Of a stretch of 62,916 nucleotides of DNA, positions 26,735 through 34,612 are shown one piece after another. The translations under genes were made by a program, and so were the position numbers. Origin of the DNA: Bacteroidales bacterium (GTDB lineage: Bacteria > Bacteroidota > Bacteroidia > Bacteroidales > P3). The notes under the pieces were generated by a model. It did not search any database and had not been told where the DNA came from. It saw nothing but the letters and a program-made list of their open reading frames with translations. Position 1 is the stretch's first letter; the number at the start of each line of letters is the position of its first letter. The stretch spans positions 1 through 62,916 of the forward strand of contig JAGCUU010000040.1 in the NCBI GenBank assembly GCA_017962665.1, written 5' to 3'.

Positions 26735-27676
26735 TCACATCTGATATCGTTGCCTGTTCATTGACCTTGCCAAGCCTTCTAATCCTGGATACATTGTTTC
26801 CGAAGTAATATTCATTTGCTCCAATGACATGAATATATCCCACCTATATTCTTTCGGGATTACAATCTTTATTAATGCAATGTCACTTGGTCTTGCCCAG
26901 TTATATGAGCTACTATTGTTTATCATCTCGCGAAAGGGTAAAAATACCGCTTCGTTGTTGTTAGCAATGGAGAAAAAGTTGTCCTCAAAAGTCGAATTAG
27001 GGTCAGATTGTATGGCAAAAAGTCCTTGTTGATGGACAAGCCGTTCGTTAACCTTACGCGGCTTAACCAAATAAATACCCTTTGTGTATTCTCTTTCTGA
27101 ACCACGCATGATATCTAACAAAACAGAGTTTGCCTCTTCGTAGATACAGCAGTCCATTTCATCTTTGTCCTTGCACTTCTTCTCTAGCTCCATTTTATCT
27201 TGAAAGAAAATATCCCTACATATTAGTTGGTTAAGACCCCAAATAGCGCTATCCTCGTCCTCCACCAAGGAATCCATCGCCATAAACAATGCCACATATA
27301 AAGAATAAGTGAAATCCACTAATCTCGTTGGAGCCCCATAATGCTGCATGATAGAGAGCCATTCAATCACATCTTTATCTGCGGGAATAATGGTTTTCTC
27401 ATAACCTTGGTATTTCCATTTAAACTCTTTCAAATTATCTTCTTCATAACCTTTAACAGCATATACATAATGATTGGGATGAAAACGTTTTGCCATCCTC
27501 TCCAACGATGAAGACATTGACCAATCAGCACAACCATGACCTCTGAACACAAATGCCATCAGAAACCTGTTATAGAGTTTGAAGATATCGTCCCAATTCT
27601 CAAGACGGGTTTCTACATACAAACGTTTCCCCTTACACTTTTCTTTAACTTCCTCTATGTTTATTTTTTGCGACAT
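26735..27676 (-). CDS. FRG-domain protein
   Basis: A 313-residue soluble protein with the FRG domain. Marks: FVFRGHGCADWSMSSSLER (about 43-61, the F-R-G triad that names the family), WLSIMQHYGAPTRLVDFTYSLYVALFMAMDS (about 105-135), a VHQQGLFAIQ segment, and a C-terminal ITSETMYPGLEGLAR helix. FRG proteins occur singly or fused to other domains in accessory and phage-linked loci; the biochemical activity is not settled. It is the last gene of the helicase-HNH-unknown-FRG series, 68 nt after its neighbour. Its DNA is AT-rich compared with the core genes. Confidence 0.86.
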   Translation of the reverse strand: MSQKINIEEVKEKCKGKRLYVETRLENWDDIFKLYNRFLMAFVFRGHGCADWSMSSSLERMAKRFHPNHYVYAVKGYEEDNLKEFKWKYQGYEKTIIPADKDVIEWLSIMQHYGAPTRLVDFTYSLYVALFMAMDSLVEDEDSAIWGLNQLICRDIFFQDKMELEKKCKDKDEMDCCIYEEANSVLLDIMRGSEREYTKGIYLVKPRKVNERLVHQQGLFAIQSDPNSTFEDNFFSIANNNEAVFLPFREMINNSSSYNWARPSDIALIKIVIPKEYRWDIFMSLEQMNITSETMYPGLEGLARSMNRQRYQM

Positions 27677-27744
27677 ATATTGTTGATTTCGGCTTCCATT
27701 AATTATTTATTTGGTGCAGTTTTATCTTGGGGTAGAATAGATTA

Positions 27745-29082
27745 TTATCTCCCCTTTTTTGTCCAATACTCAGGAAGGTATTTTGCGGCCAGCATATCCG
27801 TCAATTCATATAGAGGTCTCCTTATTCCTAAGAATAGCCATACATCTTTGAATAATTCGGTGGGGTCAAGCTGAATGATCAAGCCAAACTTTTCAAGTAC
27901 TTTGTCTTTTCCTTTGTCTCTATTTTTTGTGGTAACATTTCTGTAATATTCATATTTCTCAGCACTTGCCGCAATCGTTTTTAATGCAAAATTGACTTCG
28001 GCTTCTTTGATTAATATGGAGTTGTCTGCATTTTCGCAGTAATCATGGAGAATTTGCATTAGTGATGGTTGCTCTTTCTTGTCAGAAAACCCATATAGTT
28101 TCTTGAACCCTTCATAATAAGCCATTACAATCCTGTAAAGATTAAACTGCTTCATCAAATTATCCGAACTCTCCTTATACGCCTTTATTGCGTAACAGAT
28201 ACTCAACTCCACATATCGGATATGGGATACCGGGGTAAATAACTCTTTCATCATCCTTGTCTCCAGATATAGTTTTCCTTTGGGGGTGGCTCGTAAGGCA
28301 TCTTCTTTACAAATAACGTCAGCTCTTTCGCAATCAAACATCATTTTGTCCAAATATGCCATGAACTGTTCGTCATTGTCAATAATTGTCTGTATCTTGT
28401 CGAAATCTCCGAAATGCTGGATAACAGTTCCCTTTAGCTCTTTTGGGGTGAGAGCTTTACTGGTGTCTGCAATTATTACTACATTATTGTCCTCAATATA
28501 TCTTGCGATAAGGTCTTTTAATTCAATCAGCAACCTTAGATAAGTGTTAACCCGTTTCTTGTTTACTTCGGAGCCAACATGCTGCAGGTGTTGAATCACC
28601 CTGATATAGTCGGTATCATAATGCTTTGAAATATTGGAGTCGTCCTCCAGCTTTAGTAATAAGTTGTTTCCCTTGCAGAATTGGATAAACTCATTGCTTT
28701 TTTCAATGATTTCTTTCTTCCATTTCTTGTTAGGCAAAACCGAATTTAATTTCCCTATTTTTGTTTGCTGGCTTTGCCCAATAATATCCCATCCACACAG
28801 ATGGCTTATCCCATGTCTTACAGCAATCTCACAAAAACTATAGCAAATATTATTTTCGTATTGGGTTCTGCTATGGTTTGAGGCCTCATCATAAGACAGA
28901 ATCTCTGCAATGGAAACATCAGTAAAGAAAGCCGTTTCAATTAGTGGAATCAAATATTCACAATCCTTATACAATCCTCCATTATCTCGCAATTGATACA
29001 GCATTTCCAATTGGCTAGCAGTATCTAAAAGCAAGTCAGAAAGGGGTTTGCTTGGATGGATATTTGTTTCTTTTATACTCAT
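27745..29082 (-). CDS. unrecognised 445-residue protein
   Basis: I recognise no family. The protein is soluble, with no signal peptide or membrane segment, rich in Lys, Glu, Leu and Tyr, and looks almost wholly alpha-helical. Possible landmarks are DCEYLIPLIETAFFTDVSIAEIL (about 40-63), CSFCEIAVRHGISH-like Cys/His positions near 82-95, and an ordered end with FKDVWLFLGIRRPLYELTDML. Its ATG follows the HNH gene's stop codon with no gap, so the two are co-translated; the FRG gene is 68 nt downstream. This tight packing suggests it acts with the HNH or the FRG protein, for instance as sensor, cofactor or antitoxin. That is inference only. Confidence 0.72.
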   Translation of the reverse strand: MSIKETNIHPSKPLSDLLLDTASQLEMLYQLRDNGGLYKDCEYLIPLIETAFFTDVSIAEILSYDEASNHSRTQYENNICYSFCEIAVRHGISHLCGWDIIGQSQQTKIGKLNSVLPNKKWKKEIIEKSNEFIQFCKGNNLLLKLEDDSNISKHYDTDYIRVIQHLQHVGSEVNKKRVNTYLRLLIELKDLIARYIEDNNVVIIADTSKALTPKELKGTVIQHFGDFDKIQTIIDNDEQFMAYLDKMMFDCERADVICKEDALRATPKGKLYLETRMMKELFTPVSHIRYVELSICYAIKAYKESSDNLMKQFNLYRIVMAYYEGFKKLYGFSDKKEQPSLMQILHDYCENADNSILIKEAEVNFALKTIAASAEKYEYYRNVTTKNRDKGKDKVLEKFGLIIQLDPTELFKDVWLFLGIRRPLYELTDMLAAKYLPEYWTKKGR

Positions 29083-29856
29083 TTATTCGGAACCCTTTAA
29101 CTCGGTTTGTATTACAAGTTGTATCAACTCCAATTTGTCGGGAACTAATTCAAAGGCTTGTTCGATTAATGCTGTAGCTTCTTTTATCTTCCTCATTTTT
29201 TCCCTGCCTTTTCGTAAATTCTCACGAGTCTGTTCATTCCTCATATTCTCTTCTTGGGTTACCCAACGAAGATTAGTTACGTCATTGTTTGTCTTGTCTG
29301 TATCAATGTGGTCAACATAGGGTTTATTGTCGGGATTAGGGATAAATACTTCGGCAACTAACCTATGTATGGGTATAGAATTAAACACAGGGTAACCAGT
29401 TGCACTAAAACTTCCTTTGTAAACTTTGGTTGATTCATCATCTCTAACACGGCCTTTATTACTAACTTGATACCCTTTAAAGGTTAATGACTCTCTCCAT
29501 TCTTCACCAGGAAGTTCAATAATTGGTACGCAGCCAAACTCCTTAATAATCCTTCTTTTAATTGCGTCTTTCCCTTTAATTGCATCATTATCTCTCGTGA
29601 AGATATCTGCAATTTCAGATATGTTATAGCCCTGTTCTACAAGGTATTTTAGTTTTTTCGTTTGTTCTATTGTCCATCTATCTCTAAGGTGGTCACGTGC
29701 TAATCCTTCTTGAACAAGTTCGGCATACAAGATTTTGGATTCCACGAAGCTAATCCCATACCGCCTATGTAATGGAGGTGCTGCCTTTTTTGTTGAATTT
29801 GTCTCAAAAATATTGATGATATCCTCCAACTGTTCTTGTGTGAATTTCTCTATCAT
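29083..29856 (-). CDS. NUMOD4/HNH endonuclease with N-terminal HTH region
   Basis: A 257-residue protein in three parts. Residues 1-100 hold two helical DNA-binding-like segments, the second (WTIEQTKKLKYLVEQGYNISEIADIF) resembling a SANT/GcrA-type helix-turn-helix. Residues about 115-150 are NUMOD4 (EEWRESLTFKGYQVSNKGRVR). Residues about 160-205 are an HNH nuclease: IPIHRLVAEVF, then VDHIDTDKTNNDVTNLRWVT with the conserved H and N residues. NUMOD4-HNH proteins are mostly homing endonucleases of phages and mobile elements, but the extra N-terminal part and its operon position suggest a domesticated role. The next gene starts directly after its stop. Confidence 0.85.
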   Translation of the reverse strand: MIEKFTQEQLEDIINIFETNSTKKAAPPLHRRYGISFVESKILYAELVQEGLARDHLRDRWTIEQTKKLKYLVEQGYNISEIADIFTRDNDAIKGKDAIKRRIIKEFGCVPIIELPGEEWRESLTFKGYQVSNKGRVRDDESTKVYKGSFSATGYPVFNSIPIHRLVAEVFIPNPDNKPYVDHIDTDKTNNDVTNLRWVTQEENMRNEQTRENLRKGREKMRKIKEATALIEQAFELVPDKLELIQLVIQTELKGSE

Positions 29857-29946
29857 ATTTATACTATGTCGATTTAAACTCGCTTATGATTTCGATTTAT
29901 CTCGGTCACCTTTGCCATATCTTTGCACTCTAAATGGTTGTCAACC

Positions 29947-32742
29947 TTATTTCTTCCCAAACAGCCTTTGCATGACAGACTTATTATTCACTCGTTCCAA
30001 CTCTGCTTTTAGTTGCCCGATTTCGTCCTGTAGGTGCTTTATTTGCACGTCCTTTTCTCCAATGCCATGCGTCAGTTCTCCTTGCTTAATGGTCAAGTCG
30101 TGTATGGTGCGTTTGTCCTCTTCTTGACGCTTCTCGTGCTCGGATTTAAGGCTGCGAAGTAAATCTATCTCACGTTCATAAGCCTCAACCATTACATCCT
30201 TCTCATCCTTGTTTTGAGACAAAGATTTGATTTTGGCATCTTGGCTCTCAATGGTCTTTCGGAGTTCTTCGATTTCCTTCTTTAACTTTCGATTCTCTTC
30301 TTGTAGCTTGGTATTCTCGGTATCTACCGCAGACGGTGCTGGAATCTGTGCCGCAGCGGGTTTATCGGTAGTCGGTTTCTGTTTGTCCTTGATTTGTGAT
30401 TTGGTACGTTTAGGGACAAGTATCTCTTCTTTCTCTTTCGCCACAAGTTCAGAATCTTTCACACACAGCTCACGACCATTGACGCTAATCACAAGAGAAT
30501 CATCGTCAACTCGTTTCATCACTTCGGCTTCATTTTTCCTAAAGAGAACTTTTGCCCCTGGGGTGAAATATCGACCAAACCGGTAACCCGCACGGATATT
30601 CCTGACGTTACCGTTGAAATCCACCACATAATAGTCGTTGTTTTTACCCACCTCGACTATCGTGCCTATTCCCAAAGCGTGGTGTTTCACTTGGTCGCCA
30701 ACCTTGAACTTCATCGGGTCGTCGCGATGGTTGATGAAACCAATGTGACTCCTGTCTATTGAATGAATAATGTTGTCGGTGCCGTTAAAGAGGGATTCGT
30801 CAAACTCGCCCTCAATGACAAAGAGGCTCTTCTTTATCTCCCGCAAGAAGCGAGATGGATACTTGTCCCCACCCACGCTATGATTGAACCCTTCCGAATC
30901 CGACAAGAATAGGCCCTTTTCGGCTCGAGTGACGGCCACATACATCAACCTGCGCTCTTCTTCCAACCCCGCCTCTTTGCTCTCGCGGATGGTTCTTGCG
31001 CTTGGGAACAACCCCTCGGAAAGCCCACACACAAACACATACGGGAACTCCAAACCTTTGGCTTGGTGGATTGTCATCAGTTTGACGGACGATTCCTCTT
31101 TCTTGAAGTCCATATTTGTGTATAGGGCAATATCCTGCAGGTAGGCCTCAACATCCTTTGTATTCTCCTCGTGAGTTTCTTGATAGTACTTCACGGAGAG
31201 CAACAGCTCGTTGAGGTTGTCGATTCTATCTTGGTCTTCGTCTTTTCGGAGCAGGTCGATATATCCGCTCTGTTTCAACACATAATCCAGTATGTCAAGA
31301 ACCGGTTTCTGCCCGATGAATGATTTACACTCTTCTATCAAACGGATAAACTCAGACATTTCGTCACGTTTGATGATAAACGAAGCGTCCTGATGATTTT
31401 TCAATGCGGCAAACAGAGTGGTGTTCTCTTCCGCTGCAAGTTGTTCAAGTTTCTCAATGGAAGCAGGACCGAATGAACGGCCAGGAGTGTTGACGACACG
31501 TTTGAAGGAGAGGTCGTCTTGATTGGCAATCAACCTAAGGTAACACAAAGCATCTTTGACTTCCCTGCGCTCAAAGAAGCGTATTCCTCCCCATACTTCG
31601 TACTTGATGTTCTTACGCATTAAAGCCTGTTCCACTCCTCTGGAAATGTGCGAGGCACGGTATAGTATTGCAATATCATTCCCTTTGCAACCATGCTCCT
31701 TCAGCTTGCTTATCTGTTCGGCAATCCAGTCATATTCCTCCACCTCGGTCTTACCGTGGAAATGTATTGCTTGTGTAGTACCTTCTTTGCGCGTTAGCAA
31801 GTCTTTCTTTATGCGCCGTTTGTTGTGGGAGATAATGGAATTGGCAACATCAAGAATGTTGGGAATAGATCTGTAATTCTCATTGAGGATTATATCTGTT
31901 TCAGCAGGGAAGTGTAGGAAATTATCGATTTTAACACCTCTCCACTCATAGATGCATTGGTCGGGGTCGCCAACAATAAAGATGTTTTTATGTTTCTCTC
32001 CGAGCAACCTGACAATTGACCAATCATAGCCGCTGCAATCTTGTGCTTCGTCAAGCATGATGTAGTTCATCTGCTTCTGCCAGTACTCTTTGGCTTCCTC
32101 AAAATGGTTTAGTATGTAGAGAGCAAACATTATCAAATCCTCAAAGTCAAGAAGAAATGATTTCCGCTGCTTCTTGATATATGCAATTTCGGGTGTGACA
32201 CTCTCAGTTGGGACATTGGCGTTAGGAAGAATTATCGATTCGATGTAATTCTCATAGCCGGTTTTCTCTTTCGTTCCATCGTTTTTTAGACAAAAAATGC
32301 CTTCTAGGAATTGTTTGGTAGTTATCTCGGTATTGTCAAGAGAAAACTCTTTAAACACCTCTTTGGCCAATGATTTCTGGTCTTCCTCGTCAATTATCGT
32401 AAAATTCTTCGGGTAACCGATGCGGTGAATCTCTTGGCGAAGAATCCTTACGCACAAGCTATGTATTGTGCATACGAAGTCATTGACATTACCGGCTGAA
32501 ACGAGCTTGGCAATCCTATTCCGCATTTCCTGCGCCGCCTTGTTGGTGAAAGTGGCGCAAAGTATGTTGGCGGGGTCAATACCCATGTTGTTGACCAGGT
32601 AGGCGTAGCGATGCGCCAACACACGAGTTTTACCCGAACCGGCACCAGCCACAACCCGCACCATACCCTCGGTCGCTTTAACCGCCGCAACCTGGTTTTC
32701 ATTCAAGTCCTTAAACAGGTCTATTTCAGTCGGTGCTTGCAT
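29947..32742 (-). CDS. UvrD/PcrA-like SF1 helicase with Tudor-like and coiled-coil tail
   Basis: A 931-residue SF1A helicase. Q-motif NENQVAAVKA (14-23), Walker A GAGSGKT (33-39), FTNKAAQEM, motif II DEAQD (231-235), GDPDQCIYEWRG, NYRS, a motif V-like LMTIHQAKGLEFPYVF and motif VI VAVTRAEKG are all intact, so it should be active 3'-5'. About 675-740 (FKVGDQVKHHALGIGTIVEVG) is a PcrA-type Tudor-like module. About 800-920 is a long coiled coil (heptads rich in Leu, Glu, Lys) absent from housekeeping PcrA. DEAQDCS in place of the housekeeping DEYQDTN also sets it apart. It has its own promoter and leads the HNH-unknown-FRG series, 90 nt upstream of the HNH gene. Confidence 0.92.
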   Translation of the reverse strand: MQAPTEIDLFKDLNENQVAAVKATEGMVRVVAGAGSGKTRVLAHRYAYLVNNMGIDPANILCATFTNKAAQEMRNRIAKLVSAGNVNDFVCTIHSLCVRILRQEIHRIGYPKNFTIIDEEDQKSLAKEVFKEFSLDNTEITTKQFLEGIFCLKNDGTKEKTGYENYIESIILPNANVPTESVTPEIAYIKKQRKSFLLDFEDLIMFALYILNHFEEAKEYWQKQMNYIMLDEAQDCSGYDWSIVRLLGEKHKNIFIVGDPDQCIYEWRGVKIDNFLHFPAETDIILNENYRSIPNILDVANSIISHNKRRIKKDLLTRKEGTTQAIHFHGKTEVEEYDWIAEQISKLKEHGCKGNDIAILYRASHISRGVEQALMRKNIKYEVWGGIRFFERREVKDALCYLRLIANQDDLSFKRVVNTPGRSFGPASIEKLEQLAAEENTTLFAALKNHQDASFIIKRDEMSEFIRLIEECKSFIGQKPVLDILDYVLKQSGYIDLLRKDEDQDRIDNLNELLLSVKYYQETHEENTKDVEAYLQDIALYTNMDFKKEESSVKLMTIHQAKGLEFPYVFVCGLSEGLFPSARTIRESKEAGLEEERRLMYVAVTRAEKGLFLSDSEGFNHSVGGDKYPSRFLREIKKSLFVIEGEFDESLFNGTDNIIHSIDRSHIGFINHRDDPMKFKVGDQVKHHALGIGTIVEVGKNNDYYVVDFNGNVRNIRAGYRFGRYFTPGAKVLFRKNEAEVMKRVDDDSLVISVNGRELCVKDSELVAKEKEEILVPKRTKSQIKDKQKPTTDKPAAAQIPAPSAVDTENTKLQEENRKLKKEIEELRKTIESQDAKIKSLSQNKDEKDVMVEAYEREIDLLRSLKSEHEKRQEEDKRTIHDLTIKQGELTHGIGEKDVQIKHLQDEIGQLKAELERVNNKSVMQRLFGKK

Positions 32743-32767
32743 TTTCTTATTGTTTATTTGGTGGGTG

Positions 32768-32797
32768 CAAAGGTACGAATTCTTTTTTGGTTACAAA
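32768..32797 (-). promoter_or_regulatory. promoter of the helicase-HNH-unknown-FRG series
   Basis: TTTG (32797-32794), 18-nt spacer, TACCTTTG (32775-32768) on minus, 26 nt upstream of the helicase ATG and inside the 74-nt gap after the DUF4062-TPR gene. No later promoter is seen before the HNH, 445-residue or FRG genes, which fits a four-gene transcript. Confidence 0.65.
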
Positions 32798-32816
32798 CTA
32801 GAAAAGATTGTCGGGA

Positions 32817-34388
32817 TCACAGATGACCATTCTTAATAAGTTTTTGAATGGCATCTATTTTTTCTTTTACAATAATCGTATTAGTATGTTGAGGTCCAAG
32901 TTTTTCTAGGAAAATAACATATGCTTTATCCATATAATCCAATGCTTTTCCATAGCTTTTTTGGTTGAAAAAGATACTGCCAATATTATGATAAATGGTC
33001 GCAGTATCTGGATGATCAAAACCGAGCTCTTTCTCCCGAATTGATAGAGCCTTGAAATAATAATCCATTGCAAATTCAAATTTGCCCATGTCACTATATA
33101 CAGTTGCAATGTTGTTATAAGTAGTGGCAATATCTAAACGGTTTTTGCTTGGATCTTTCTCTTGTTTTTCTTTCGCATTGAAATAATACTCTAAGGCTTT
33201 TGTATAATTCCTTTGTTTCCAATATACAGACCCAATATTATTGCAAAATTTAGCATACATAGGATGATCGGAGCCATACTCTTTATTGTGTACTTCAATA
33301 GCCTTCAGATAGTATTCTAAGGCCTTAGAAAAGACTCCTTGATAGTAGTAGGTTAATCCGATGTTGTTATATATTATTGCATAATTTGGATTGTACCGAC
33401 CTTGGCTTTCATCAAAGATATTCAAAACTTTATGATAGTACTCTCTAGCATTATGGTATTCTCCTATTACCCGATAAATCTCTCCTAAATTGTTATATGA
33501 ACTAATGGCTTCTTTATGCTCGCCTCCGTATATTTCCTCCAAAAGATGTATTTGGCGAAGATAAATCTCCTTGGAATCGTAATAAAAACCATATTCTTCT
33601 AAGAATTGTGCATAATCAAATAGTAATCTAGCATAGCTCTTCTTTTCGTATTCGGAGGCTTCTGCCCACAAGTCTGCTTTCATATAAAGTTTTTTCGCTT
33701 TAAAAATCTTTTCAGCAGTCGTGAACCCATTCTCACCCATAACTTTATCAACCTCCTTGAGAAGGTTTCCAATATCTTGGTGTAACTTCTTTTTTAGAAA
33801 TAATTGGTTTCTTTTGCTGTCTTCATACTGGGCAAAACGTGCATCGGCCTCTCTTTCGAGTGTGTTTTCTTTGGTGTCAGATTCATTTAAATCAAGTAGA
33901 CGCCTTTCATAAAGAATCAAATCATGTTCTATTTTCCCTCTTAAGTCTTCTCTGTTTTTGCAGTTAGTCCAATAGAGTCCAATGTTATTGTTGTTTAAAA
34001 GTCCTTGAAATTTCAATAACTCCTTGCTCTTTTCCTCTTCAGGAAGATCAAAAAAGTAAATACGAATTGTGGGAATTGTTTGCAATTTTTTTGTTTGTAC
34101 CTCACGTGCAACTTCAAATTCGTGGAGAGTGGCTTCCCCGGCACCTACTTTAAAGAGAAAGAGAAATATGTTACATTCTCTGATGTTATCATCAATAATT
34201 TCTTGCGACGGTCTTCCTGTATATCCTAAATCTATATCCTCACATTTAACAAGTTCGACATCAATCTTATCATATTTGAATATTGGGCGAATGGAGTTCA
34301 TAATATAATCTCCTAACATCCTACGTTCATCTTCCAATTCAATGATAGATGATGCGAGAAAGATTCTAATTGTTTTATCTTGTTGCAC
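32817..34388 (-). CDS. DUF4062-like domain with TPR array
   Basis: A 523-residue soluble protein. Residues about 7-160 resemble DUF4062, a TIR-like fold: IRIFLASSIIELEDERRMLGDYI, then SQEIIDDNIRECNIFLFLFK and EFEVAREVQ. A linker follows, then from about 255 to 510 at least six tetratricopeptide repeats of kinesin-light-chain type (YNNIG, YYLKAIEVHNKEYG, HPDTATIYHNIGSI and similar). DUF4062 paired with repeat arrays occurs in proteins thought to sense intruders, as in bacterial NLR-like designs, but it has no NTPase here. It has its own -7 promoter match, is AT-rich, and precedes the helicase unit on the same strand. Confidence 0.78.
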   Translation of the reverse strand: MQQDKTIRIFLASSIIELEDERRMLGDYIMNSIRPIFKYDKIDVELVKCEDIDLGYTGRPSQEIIDDNIRECNIFLFLFKVGAGEATLHEFEVAREVQTKKLQTIPTIRIYFFDLPEEEKSKELLKFQGLLNNNNIGLYWTNCKNREDLRGKIEHDLILYERRLLDLNESDTKENTLEREADARFAQYEDSKRNQLFLKKKLHQDIGNLLKEVDKVMGENGFTTAEKIFKAKKLYMKADLWAEASEYEKKSYARLLFDYAQFLEEYGFYYDSKEIYLRQIHLLEEIYGGEHKEAISSYNNLGEIYRVIGEYHNAREYYHKVLNIFDESQGRYNPNYAIIYNNIGLTYYYQGVFSKALEYYLKAIEVHNKEYGSDHPMYAKFCNNIGSVYWKQRNYTKALEYYFNAKEKQEKDPSKNRLDIATTYNNIATVYSDMGKFEFAMDYYFKALSIREKELGFDHPDTATIYHNIGSIFFNQKSYGKALDYMDKAYVIFLEKLGPQHTNTIIVKEKIDAIQKLIKNGHL

Positions 34389-34420
34389 GAGTTGTAATAT
34401 ATGTAATTATTTCAAGGTGC

Positions 34421-34428
34421 AAAGGTAC
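34421..34428 (-). promoter_or_regulatory. -7 element of the DUF4062-TPR gene
   Basis: TACCTTTG (34428-34421) on minus, 32 nt upstream of the ATG, identical to the -7 octamer of the helicase promoter. A proper TTTG is not found at the right distance. Confidence 0.5.
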
Positions 34429-34547
34429 GAAATATTTCTCATTTTTCACTACATTTTTTTTCAGCGGTGTTGTCTCACTTCATTTAATTGTTTCTATCGG
34501 TGTTCGCAGGCATACCACAAGGCCATTCCCTTCGGTCAGGCAGCAGC

Positions 34548-34586
34548 CAAAAATAAATAAGCGGAGCCCGTAGTGGTGCTCCGCTT
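34548..34586 (-). terminator. terminator of the DUF1016 gene
   Basis: 9-bp stem AAGCGGAGC/GCTCCGCTT (34586-34578 and 34567-34559 on minus, 10-nt loop) followed on minus by a T-rich run. It lies 26 nt after the DUF1016 stop and isolates that gene from the DUF4062-TPR gene. Confidence 0.8.
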
Positions 34587-34612
34587 GTGGGGAGAGAGAA
34601 GCTCGGAAATAT

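Noticed and set aside
26658-26843. possible frameshift extension of the FRG gene
   Set aside because: The FRG frame keeps a family-like C-terminus (PGLEGLAR) to its stop, so no frameshift is needed.
29918-29925. TATCTTTG promoter octamer on plus in the gap before the helicase stop
   Set aside because: No -33 element at the right distance and no plus-strand gene follows; possible antisense start but unsupported.
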